DNA of 64,000 bases, from the NCBI GenBank assembly GCA_023548195.1, contig JAJHZJ010000121.1:5366180-5430179 (forward strand), written 5' to 3'. Below the pieces are notes generated by a model. That model did no database searches and was not told the origin of the DNA. It worked only from the letters and a program-made list of their open reading frames with translations. Numbering within the stretch: position 1 is the stretch's first letter; the number at the start of each line of letters is the position of its first letter. The stretch comes from Bettongia penicillata ogilbyi. Lineage: Eukaryota; Chordata; Mammalia; Diprotodontia; Potoroidae. Positions 54,401 to 64,000 of the stretch are shown here, piece by piece. Position numbers and translations under genes: made by a program.

Positions 54401-57400
54401 GCATGGCTCAGCCTAAGGAATCTCACAAACAAAGCTCTCCTAAGAGTATTTTGCCATGGTTTGAATTGATTTCATTTATTATTTATTTTCTGTTTTTTTT
54501 TGTTTTGCATAAAATATATTCTAATAGTCATATGACTAATGCATTTATAATGCAACAGTCTTCAGATTGGAAAGAGGAAGAAACTTGCTTGAATAGCTTC
54601 TCTTTGCTTTCAGACCTCTCAGTTCATAGAAAGTCATTGATCTGATTATACCTGGCATTTTCATGCTAACCATAGTAGTTGATGTGGTGCCTACCATATG
54701 CCAGGCTTTTTCTATGTTTCGAAAGCTGCTTACACCTGTTTTAGATAATATTTTAAAATATTTAGCTTGTAATTTCCTAATTTTGTTAACAGTCCATGCC
54801 AAAACTAGAAAGATACCCATAAATGAGACAGTGTTTATTTAATTATATACTCCTATAAGGTCTGGACACTAAAGTGCTCATCCTTTACACAAATTAGGCA
54901 GTGTATTCAACACTTCAAAACCATGTGTTTCTCCCAAAAACCTGGTAGATAGGTATAAATATTTATTATTCCATTTGTATGTACAAGGACTGATTAAATT
55001 ATCTGCTTTACTCACAATACAATATTTTCAACCCAATCAATTTTGATTTATAATGATGAGTCACAATGACTAAACTTCATTTTGCACAAGGTTCCATTAT
55101 TTTTAGGTGGTTTATATTCAGAAATTCATGGTGACACTTCCAACTTCCCATTACTGCTTCTTGGTTTCTTTGAGTCACTCAAAGAGCAAAACCAATTCCT
55201 TTAAATTACTAATTACTAAATCTTTCTAAATTACTAATCCTTTAGCATGACCAGCAAAGATCTGTATCAGTCAATTAACTGACATATTTTATGAAATTTA
55301 TTTTGTAGACTTATTGCCTGGGGAAGGAAGACATGCAGCAACCGTCAAAGGTGCATTGCTTTAAAAAAAAATCCTGTCTTTTTTATTTCAGGTGGATTAA
55401 AACCCTCTCTGAAATCTCCTTTTCAAAACTCCAGAACCTCTTACTTTCTAAGCCTGGATTTATGCTGAAAGTGCACACTCCAATTGTTTTTTTGCCCTAT
55501 TACTCATTCTTAACCTTAGATTGCAATTACCATATGCAACACTACTCTTTGTTTCTTCTACTTGCTTAATTCTTCTAGTAAATCCTTTTTTGGTTCTTTA
55601 GTGGTTTCAAATGCACCGTCCATACCAATTTCTTTAAGGACTTTTGGGCAATTGGAATTAGTTACAATCACATAGCTTTTATAAAGCAATAGGCAAATAG
55701 ACTCAAAAATAACTCAGCCAGCACAAGTTCCTCATTTTAGGGTGTCACAGATTTTAGAAAGCAAGATGATTTTAGAGAAGAAATCATCTATATCCTCAAA
55801 GTAAACTTTTTTTCTTATGCTGGAAAGGCATTCATCCAGATAATTTGGCAATGCCCAAGGGGGATTGGCCAAAGCCCAACTATGGCACAGCAGTGTCACA
55901 GATATTGGTACCCTGAAAGGTTCTCTGCTGTTGTCACAACAGCAAGTTACTATTATATTCTCTTCTGTTTACAGGACACTCAAAAGCAACTTCCATTTTG
56001 GGACTTGTTGAGTATGAATGATCCTGATTCCTAATTGTCTCTGTTACAAAATTTTGATATATTCTAAAACTGTAGTTTCCCTGTTAGGAATTTTATGTTT
56101 GCCTCTCATCAGAAGAGGAGCTAATGTCCTAATAGTTAAAAATAAAAAGAAATCCTTATCACACTAATTTAACTTTGAATTTGCCTAAATGAAATATAGT
56201 TCAGTATATATTTTTTTAAATCTCAGCTTCCACAAAGGCCTTTAACTGCCAAGATTTCAAATTTCAAGGCCTAATATCATCAATATTCTCCTACTTTGAT
56301 ATATATTTGACAGTGATTTGAATTAGAAAGATCATTTTATTTGAAGCATAGCAGTTTCGTAATTTAAAATTTCCATTTTTATTAAAACAGGTTTTGACTT
56401 CATATAGAGTTAACAGGAATTGTACTACTGAAAACTATCTGATGGAGACTTTACTTTTCAGAGGGGTTCAGGGTATTTAACCTTTTCCCTATTTCCTTTC
56501 AAATCATTCCAAATTTAAGTCCATTTATTTATTCTTTTTAACCTAAACTATTGTGAAGTATCATTTAGTGTTGATTCCAAAACACTATTTTCTGACTTTG
56601 AAAGCTTCCAGACCATAATGATTTTTTTATGTTTCCTTATTTAATCCTACAAAATGTTTATTCATCCTGAAATAATTTGCAAGTTCTGCCTTTCTCAACA
56701 CTTTAGTATTTTATACTTTTATAAGTCATATGGTCATTTAAATTTGATCTTTTGTCATCTGAGCACCTGGAATCATTTATGGCTTTTCAAGGCTTTCAGA
56801 TTGGCCACTATTTCTTTAAACGCTGCTATCACTGTGAGCTGCTTAAAAGGCTTAGTGTAACTGTAATCAACCCTAATACCATGAAAGCTATCAAGGACCT
56901 TTCTCTCCTATCAAAGGGTTACAGGGCTCCACCACTAGCCACCACTCTCTGCAACTGGAATCCCTGTGCCCTTATCCTCCAGTCGCAGGTGCTACTGCCA
57001 GCAGCACTGCCCGTTTTTCTTTTCCCTATTTATGTAAACTAAACTATTGCTTTCATTTTTAGAGTTTGGGAAAAAGGGGGGGGTCCCTGTCCTAAAGAAT
57101 CAAATTGTTCAGTCCCCTTCAGCCCTTATGAGAGGCTTCTGGAGATCTAGTGATAGACATGACGCATAGGCTCGTAAGACTAAGAGATCCTCAAGGAAGC
57201 CCTAAGTGGAGCACCCATATTAGTGGTGCAGGAACTTAGTTTATTTTCACATCTATTTATATATATATACATATATATTATTACAATATTATTTTATATA
57301 TATTCTTGTTTAATTCTGTTTTCAATGATTCTTTCCATAACTTACTATAGTCTTACTTATACAATTAGAACTTACTTTCACTAACTAGTTGATTGCATTA

Positions 57401-58130
57401 CAAGTTTTATGGTGTTTTAATTTGCCTAAAATATTGACTTAAACTTTAGTAGTGTCATTAAACTTCACCCACATTCAGTTGCTTTCTGATTTCCAAACAA
57501 GTTTTCTTTTATTGGGAGCACTTGGGGAATCACCTTCAATCTGGGATCCCTAATCAGGACTTGTCTGATGCCATCAGGTTGGTTGTTTAAAATCAGTAAA
57601 CAGTAGAAGGGTGAATGAGTCCAATTCTATTTTAGTATGACACTTCATAGAGAAGTTTAACCGATGTTCAAACAGATGCTACTTGGAGGTGGAAAAGATA
57701 CTCCCCCCCGAAAAAACTAATGAAAGATTATCTAATCAATTATTATCTAATGAACTATTGATGATGCCAATCAGTGAAAAATAACAAGGGTTTGGAGTAT
57801 AAATTAATTTACAAAGTATTAATGAGGAGGAATATGGAATATATGAACAATATAATTTTCCCCACCTTGCCCACCCAAAATAATGATCACTTAATGAAAA
57901 AGTGAACTTAAAGAGATTGGAATTAAACCTAACTAAGCCAGTAAATGATGATATATTTGTAAATGAAACTACAAATATATCAACAAATAGATGAAAATGA
58001 GAATGCATCTGGCAGCATGGCTATAAGGATTTATTCTTTTGTGGAAGGATAGTAGAACCACCTAGTTTGAATTATATGGCATGAATACCTGATGAAAGAG
58101 GTAATGACACTTAAGGAAAGAGTCCTTAAA
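54401..58130. other. Long unassigned stretch
   Basis: 3.7 kb without a convincing repeat or gene. A plus frame of 96 codons (56752-57042) covers a GC-richer patch but has no known motif. TA-rich low complexity lies at 57257-57302, a G run at 57076-57084, and a C run at 57702-57709. Confidence 0.5.
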
Positions 58131-58179
58131 CTTCACTGAATATACATAGAGGACTTTTGGCTGGAGGCAGTAGTGTTTT

Positions 58180-58990
58180 AAATGGATTCAGGGACTAATT
58201 TTCAAGGTATCTGAATGAAGGAAGATTCCAAAAGAATATAACATATCATTGTTGATACTTATACCCAAAAAAGGATAACTGGGAAGATGTTAGTAACTCC
58301 TGATTCATATTCTAAATTTCTCAAATCTTTATGAGAATGACTGTGTATGAATCACAATGAAAACATTAGAAGATAGTAGGTCTTTGCAGATAGTATACCT
58401 CAAAGTCACACAATTTGCTGATAGCAGAAAATAATGTAAAATACTTATGTCATTGTTTGGATGTTTCAAAATGATTTTTAAAAATGCAACAAAGTGAAAT
58501 AAAAAAAAAACCTCCTGAAACAAAGTAGCTCTTGCTTGTAAGTTGAGACCACAAATATAACCTTGTTCAATGATAGCCTGATCAGTATCACACGAGGACT
58601 AGAACAAGTAGATGGATTTATATGCAACTTTTTTCAATATTGTGGGGAAGTGTCGTCTGCCAAATATTTCCTATCTCTTTTAATTAAAATTGTCCAAATT
58701 ATCTTATTTGCATATGATATTGTTGTAATTGTACTGAACAGGCAAACACTACAAATCTTAAAGAAATCCATGGCCATTGAAAAAAGGTTTAATCATCTCC
58801 ATTAGACAGTAATCAAAATGTATGTTGCCTAAACTATGACATGAATATTTATGGGCACATTGCTACACATATGTTGAAGAAATGCTGTTGATGGACAAAT
58901 GACTGGGTCCAAAACTGATTTGGAAGACAGGATAGGACTGGCTTTTTTTTTTGTTGCACTTCCAAAGATTTACAAGCTGATTTCAATTTC
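58180..58990 (+). mobile_element. Decayed non-LTR retrotransposon, RTE-like reverse transcriptase
   Basis: Pieces of RT motifs occur in order across shifted frames: ISLLILIPKKG (about 58240-58275), ITRGLEQVDGF (about 58581-58615), LFAYDIVVI (58710-58736), DLEDRIGLAF (about 58919-58948). This order (PIPKKGD, GLxQGD, FADDI, EIxxRIGLAW) is that of RTE-type non-LTR elements rather than L1 or L2. Extent and clade are uncertain. Confidence 0.45.
58563..58805 (+). pseudogene. Reverse transcriptase remnant with mutated FADD box
   Basis: An 80-codon open stretch includes SLISITRGLEQVDG and IVQIILFAYDIVVI. The first catalytic aspartate of the usual FADD box is tyrosine (FAYD), and GLKQGD has become GLEQVD. 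It lies 200-450 bp left of an inverted-duplication arm. The catalytic change and surrounding stops make it inactive. L1 origin is unlikely because the residues around FAYD differ from FADDMMIY seen at 22.39 kb. Confidence 0.45.
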
Positions 58991-59020
58991 ATAACTCCAT
59001 TTCAAAAATGTAAACATTCT

Positions 59021-59482
59021 CCATGACTCTAAGTCCAGCACTCGATACACTGCCTCCCATAGTTCCCTACAATCACAGGTCCAGCCAAATAATAAATAAA
59101 TAAAAGAGTGATCATTCAATACAATTTATCATGCCATTTATTACAAAGACCATCACACTTGTAATATCACTTCATAAGACTGAGCTTCTAATTATTCTCC
59201 TTCTACTTACCTCATATAGTAAAATAATTTCATCATGAATCATTATAAAATCAAATCTGCTCATGCCTATAACAAAATTCCTGATTATTTCACAATTTAA
59301 TATGCATATTTATGAGTTCATGCTTAGGACGCTTAACAAAATCTATAAAAGTTGAAGGTCTTTATGAAAACTACATCCATTGAATGTTTTGGAACAATAA
59401 GCATCTTTCAGAGCAGTCCTGGCAAACGTTTGTAAAATGAATAGTTGGAGAAAATTTTACCGCTCTATGGCACAAGGAACAT
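59021..59482 (+). repeat. Left arm of a long inverted duplication
   Basis: Its reverse complement recurs at 61277-61763. Long exact shared runs include AATAATTTCATCATGAATCA, CACAATTTAATATGCATAT, TGTTTTGGAACAATAA and CATCACACTTGTAATATCAC. By eye about 9 in 10 bases match over a core of about 427 bp (59056-59482). At its outer end (59021-59055) it includes the first ~35 bp of a CORE-SINE head and then stops. Compared with the right arm it lacks 6 bp near 59418 and 8 bp near 59435. Confidence 0.93.
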
Positions 59483-61276
59483 GGAAAGATAAAGCTTCTC
59501 AGATAGGGACATTAATGGATAGCCTTAGTGCTTCTTCACTACCTTCAACCATTAAAACATGAGGAAGAGCTTCATCATGTCATGTAGATTGCATATGTGA
59601 GATTTAGAGAAGGATATCAACTAGGAATTACAAAACCCCACAGGAAAGGATTGAGATCTTCCCCAGTGAACAAGTGCTCCTACCAAGTAGATCCTGCACT
59701 CATTCATATCTGGGTATAAGCAATCCATGTACTGCAGTACAGTAGACTTTGTCGAGTTGTAGCTTAGATTTAACTTTCCTGTGCTGGCTTGGTCAGATTT
59801 GCATAAAACTGGAAGACAGCTTTGAATCAATAGAGAGATCAATTTTCCAGTTGATGAGCTGAAAATGTCACAATTCCCTAGTGTTGTCAGAATCAGTTTT
59901 GCTCAAAGCCAAAGGATGTTTATTGACATTTAATAAAGGAAACTTTTAGCATTTTCCTGCATATTTGCTCTTACAATTCCAGTCTTTCTTCCATTCTGAA
60001 TGAGCAGTATACTAGTATATGCATTTATAAGTTATTTTTAGAAATTTGGGAAGGCACACTTGGCTAAAAAGTATGATGGGAGTTATTTTTAAAAGGCATT
60101 TATAACATTAAGTGCTATACAGTTTACAACTGCTAGCATGTCTCTGATTTGTCATGGAGGAATTTATGATGGGTGGTTGGTTTGTCTCCCAGTGTTTTTT
60201 TTCCCTCTTTCTTTTGTTTTTAAGAAATTGAAAAAGTAAGTAACTGGAGTCAGTACTTAAAGATATTGAATGAGACATCACTAGCGCATATCCAAGATGC
60301 TCAGCAAAGTTAATTACTATCTACTGCTCTCAGTCATCCCCTCCTTTTGCATATTTTTTCTTTCAATGAGTCCCTAGGGAAATTGAAGCTACTAAGGAGA
60401 AGGTCAGAGGCAGAATGGGGACAGAGTATTCTCCTTCTGGAATAACAAAAGACATATTCTTAGGCTATCCAGAAAGGCCAAGATGTTATTTTAATTTAAT
60501 TTAAAATGTACTAGTAGCATTCTCTTACAATTGGGCTGCTAATATACAGCTGAGAGCAAACCCCTCAGGACATGATAGATTCAGCAACTGCTCACCGGGA
60601 TAGAAGTTAATTCCTATTGCCATCTGGTGTACTGTCCCTCACAAGAAAAGGGAATTGGAAGAAAAGAGAGAGAGGAAAGAAAAGAAAATTTTGGTAGTTA
60701 TAGGATTCTGTAACCTTAGTGGTTAGGGCTTATCTACCTTCTTGGAAGCTCTGTGCCCTTGTACTGGTTCTTAATAACAGCAAGTCTATTGCTATTAATA
60801 CCTTTGTGTGCCTTGATTTTTCTCATGTATGAAATGAGAGGATTAGATCAGTGTCCATGATGGTCTCTTCTGGCACGAAATAATGTTTTTTTATTTAAGT
60901 ATGATAGAGCAGTGCTCTCTCCATTCACTGAAAATGCTTTTTTAAACCCTATTCCTTGCAAATATGTTGGACCTTAACGTGTAGCAGTGAAGGGGGAGAG
61001 CATAGTTGCTAAGTAAATAGAAGAGTTAGCCTAGAGAATGCTACCTTACTTTAAAACCATTTTACTTTTCCATTCATCAGAAAGTTCATGGAGCAGGTAG
61101 GTGGTATCTGTGAGTTTCATTCATAGACTCATAGAAGACCAGAACTGGCACAAACCTTATGTATTATCTAATCCAGATTCTTCATTCTACAGCAAATGAG
61201 TCACATACAATTTCAGCATCTGTCTCAACACAGAGCTAATCCTTGGCAATACCCAGGCCTCCTCACAGTCTGGAAG
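59483..61276. other. Spacer between the inverted arms
   Basis: About 1.8 kb. No transposase or other gene is visible. There are weak THER-like traces at about 60790-60890 (ATGAAATGAGAGGATTAGATC) and a possible MIR/THER trace at 61126-61276 (CATAGACTCATAGAAGACC). The rest is unassigned. Confidence 0.55.
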
Positions 61277-61763
61277 ATGTTCCTTATGCTATAGAGCAGT
61301 GAAATTTTCTCCAACTATTCATTTTATCATTTTACAAAAATGTTTGCCAGGCTTTGGACTGCTCTGAAAGATGATTATTGTTCCAAAACATTGAATGGAT
61401 GTGGTTTTCATAAAGACCTTCATCTTTTGTAGATTTTGTTTAGCTTCCTAAGCATGAACTCATTCATATGCATATTAAATTGTGAAATAGTCAGGAATTT
61501 TGTTATAGGCGTGAGCAGATTTGGTTTTATAATGATTCATGATGAAATTATTTTACTATGTGAGGTAAGTAGAAGGAGAATAATTATGGAGCTCTGTCTT
61601 ACGAAGTGATATTACAAGTGTGATGGCCATTTTAATACATGGCGTGATAAATTGTATTGAATGACAGATTACTCTTTAATTGATTTATTTATTTGACTGG
61701 ACTTGTGATTGTAGGTAACTATGGGATGCGGCGGACAGAGTGCTGCTGCACCTAGAGTCAGGA
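61277..61763 (-). repeat. Right arm of a long inverted duplication
   Basis: Reverse complement of 59021-59482. Its outer end runs into the complete SINE at 61722-61962, whereas the left arm has only the SINE head. That asymmetry suggests the right arm is the source locus and the left arm the copy. Confidence 0.93.
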
Positions 61764-61962
61764 AGACTCAAATTCTAATCCCGTCTCAGACATTTACTAA
61801 CTATGCATTCCAGGGCAATTCACTTCACTTCTGTTGGCCTCAGTTTCCTCATCTGTAAGATGGGGGATAATAACAGCACCTACCTCCCATGGTTGTGGTG
61901 AGCATAAAATGAACTAATGTTTCAAATATTCGAGTGCCATGTAAGTGCTAACTATTGTTATG
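61722..61962 (+). mobile_element. Marsupial CORE-SINE, long-tail MIR-like form
   Basis: GGGATGCGGCGGACAGAGTG head, CACCTAGAGTCAGGAAGACTC, CGTCTCAGACATTTACTAAC, CAGTTTCCTCATCTGTAAGA, CACCTACCTCCCATGGTTGT and GTGCTAACTATTGTTATG tail. Confidence 0.9.
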
Positions 61963-61989
61963 TGACAATGTTGAACTTTTTCTATTAAT

Positions 61990-62155
61990 GAAGAGAGGCA
62001 TTTGTTCCGTAACTTGTAGCTTTAGAGAGTTGCCTGGGCTCCTGACACTTTAAATGATTTCCCCCAGGGCAACTTAACTAGATCAAGTAAGATTTGAAAT
62101 CAGGTTTCCTTTGCTCTGAGGTCCCATCATTACCCATTAAGTTAGATTGGCTCTT
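61990..62155 (-). mobile_element. MIR-like SINE relic, reversed
   Basis: TTAAATGATTTCCCCCAGGG, CAACTTAACTAGATCAAGTA, GATTTGAAATCAGGTTTCC and CCATCATTACCCATTAAGTT. Confidence 0.55.
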
Positions 62156-62349
62156 TCTATAATTTCTGAAATTTAGCATAAATGCTCGGTTGCTGCTCAG
62201 GTTTAGGTTTGGTTTTTATTTTTTAACATATAGGAGTTTCAATTCATATTAAATGTACTCATCCTATAGCTTCATGTTTCTACACATGAAAAATAAGGAT
62301 AGTCTGGTTTTAAGACCTTCCCAGAGTAAAAAAATCAACGCAGTAATAG

Positions 62350-62500
62350 ACAGTCTCTCTGTGTCTCTGTCTCTTCCTCTATGATCTCTGCTTGTCTCTG
62401 TATCTCTCTGTCTCTGTCTCCCTCTTTGTCTCCCTCTGTGTCCCTCTCCATCTCTATGTCTGTGTCCTGAGTTTGTCTGTCTGTCTTCTCTCCTGTCACT
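62350..62500. repeat. Pyrimidine-rich (TCTCTG)n-like repeat
   Basis: TCTC, TGTC and CCTC units without fixed register over about 150 bp. The minus frame across it (arginine-rich, 62264-62551) is an artefact. Confidence 0.88.
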
Positions 62501-63460
62501 CCTCCCCCACCCTGTCTCTTTTGTTAACAATGACAAACAGAGAGGTGTCACTTTATACCTGAATAAAGTGGGGGTAGGGGACAGGGAGAATGCAGGCTCT
62601 GAGGAAGAAATAATTCTCTAGAATCCTGAAATTTTCATGTCAAAACTCTACTTTCAGGGATGCCAGCCCAGGCCTAAGAAGACCACTAAAGGTCATTGCT
62701 CATCCATAAAGGAGGAGTAGGGGGCAAGTTGAGCACTTAGAGCTCCATCCCACCCCATGCTCCCTCTAGGACATAATGTGCTTTCCATCTGTTACTTTCT
62801 GCCCCACTAATGTAAAGGCTTCTGTGAAGGATAAAGAAAATACTGGATGATTTGAGGGTCTTTTTCTCTATTGAAAATAAAAAGAATGAAAAATATGATC
62901 TTTGGATAATGGAATATTTATTATGGAACTGAATAGGATAATATAACATTCTTTTGAGATACTTATGCCAGGGATCTCATATCTAGTGGAAAAAGTTAAT
63001 TATTTGATTGGGATAGTTCCTACTTGTTGAAGTGGGTTTCAGCATATACACTATCTTTAGACTTTGCCAAATTTCTCCACCTGCCTCAATGTCTTCTCCC
63101 ATGTACTATGAATCTTGTCTAATCAATTTATCATCCTGCCATTTCCATTCTTGTATCTGTCTTCCCATTCTGTGAAGTTTTTAGCTTTTACACCTAGTGG
63201 GGAGACGTCTCTTTGCTTGGGGACTTGAGATCTGAAGCCCTTAGAATGCTGATCTCAGTTTTTGTCATTTGACACAACTCCATTAGCTGCTCCTTTCTCT
63301 GAACAATTTGAGCTAAGCAGGTGTCTGCCTATACTTCTTAGTAAAGCCTTTGCAAAAGTCAAGGTCATGTGGAAAATCTATCTGGTACAAAGCCTGTTGA
63401 CCAATAGCCAGCTCCCAATCTTAGAAATTTTTGGAGGATTTTCTAAGTAGTCGTTAGGAG
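62501..63460. other. Unassigned sequence
   Basis: No recognised repeat or gene. Frames of 62-70 codons lack motifs. Confidence 0.5.
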
Positions 63461-63471
63461 ACAGACAGACA

Positions 63472-63504
<33 letters not shown>
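63461..63504. repeat. (ACAG)n then (AC)15 microsatellite
   Basis: ACAG units at 63461-63473 pass into an uninterrupted AC array to 63504. Confidence 0.95.
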
Positions 63505-63506
<2 letters not shown>

Positions 63507-63534
63507 TTTAATTGCAGGTTTTGTTGCTGTTGAT

Positions 63535-63665
63535 AGTCTCCAAGACTTTAATCTGTATGACCTTGGACAAGTCACTTAACCTATATTCTCAGTTTCTCCA
63601 CCTGTGAGGTTTGGACTAGGTAATTTACTTTTCCTTTAAGTTCTGGTTCTATGACCTTGGAATAT
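63535..63665 (+). mobile_element. MIR/THER-like SINE relic
   Basis: CTGTATGACCTTGGACAAGT, CACTTAACCTATATTCTCAG, TTTGGACTAGGTAATTTAC and TTTAAGTTCTGGTTCTATGA tail. Confidence 0.75.
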
Positions 63666-63782
63666 ATTTTGGACTTTCCAGAATCACACAACCAGGTATC
63701 AGAGGAGAGAGAGGGATGGAGAGATTTTTCCTCCAAACTAGCCACATTTTGGTAGGCATAATATTAATGTGATATCTATATG

Positions 63783-63870
63783 GTGTGTGTATGTGCATAT
63801 ACATATACACAAATATATGTGTATATATGTGAGTGTATATATATATATATAATACACATAAATATATACA
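63783..63870. repeat. (TG)/(TA)-rich microsatellite
   Basis: TGTG, CATATA and TATA units. The tyrosine-rich minus frames over it are artefacts of the repeat. Confidence 0.85.
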
Positions 63871-64000
63871 TAGAGATAGATAGCTAGACAAACATAGCAT
63901 GAAAGTATATTCGAGATGACATATGTCTTAGAAGGCATGAAACCACCTTAGAAATGCTTCAATATAGCATGAAGGCATTTTAAAGATCACCTACTTATAA

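Noticed and set aside
56752..57042. 96-codon plus frame in a GC-richer patch
   Set aside because: No recognisable motif. Kept only as part of an unassigned stretch.
59021..61763. The inverted arms as terminal repeats of an active DNA transposon
   Set aside because: The spacer shows no transposase, the outer ends fall within a SINE, and no target duplication is visible. An inverted segmental duplication explains the data better.
62264..62551. Arginine-rich 95-codon frame
   Set aside because: Generated by the pyrimidine-rich simple repeat read on the opposite strand.
63649..63938. Tyrosine/isoleucine-rich frames
   Set aside because: Produced by the TA/TG microsatellite.

Overview
The window looks like intergenic or deep intronic nuclear DNA from a marsupial. 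I see no exon, intact gene, structural RNA gene, CRISPR array, operon or prokaryotic feature. The marsupial call rests on the repeats. There are more than a dozen CORE-SINEs of the marsupial type (5' head like GGCAGCTAGGTGGCACAGTG, tRNA-like B box GAGTTCAAATC, tail 'TGACCCTGGGCAAGTCACTTAACC'). There are also marsupial-type L1 ends, L2/CR1 relics, MIR/THER-like SINEs, hAT MITEs and LTRs. Opossum versus Australian marsupial cannot be settled from this sequence alone. Names of repeat families come from memory of family consensus sequences, not from a database search.

Layout. 0-10 kb: a SINE with a perfect 14-bp target duplication, other SINEs, two copies of a hAT-type MITE, an unexplained direct repeat and L2 tails. 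10-13.3 kb: two L1 pieces, one on each strand. 14.5-19 kb: a nested cluster, with an L2 cut by a SINE, a second L2 cut by a SINE and an LTR-like insert, and a SINE cut open by a solo LTR that carries an internal tandem duplication. 20.2-24.4 kb: a tetranucleotide array against the 3' end of a minus-strand L1 with readable ORF2 remains, then a second L1 tail cut by a SINE. 25-33 kb: microsatellites, a MER5-like hAT relic, another L1 tail and a SINE. 33.4-36.4 kb: a Charlie-like hAT relic and a long minus-strand L2 with reverse-transcriptase remains and a 353-bp insert. 36.5-40.6 kb: SINEs, L2 and unique DNA. 40.66-43.95 kb: an L1 with both ends but most of ORF2 missing (HAL1-like). 44-50.3 kb: SINEs, a third hAT MITE and L1 tails. 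50.9-54.4 kb: two different minus-strand LTR-like sequences. 54.4-58 kb: mostly unassigned. 58.2-61.8 kb: a decayed non-L1 retrotransposon RT beside a pair of inverted arms of about 430-490 bp. 61.7-64 kb: SINEs and microsatellites.

Nothing here works together as a pathway. What the window offers is a layered insertion history. The item I consider most worth checking is the inverted duplication at 59.0-61.8 kb. Next come the HAL1-like element, the nested LTR/SINE/L2 cluster and the hAT families with recognisable 8-bp target duplications. I found no previously undescribed biological system that the sequence can support.
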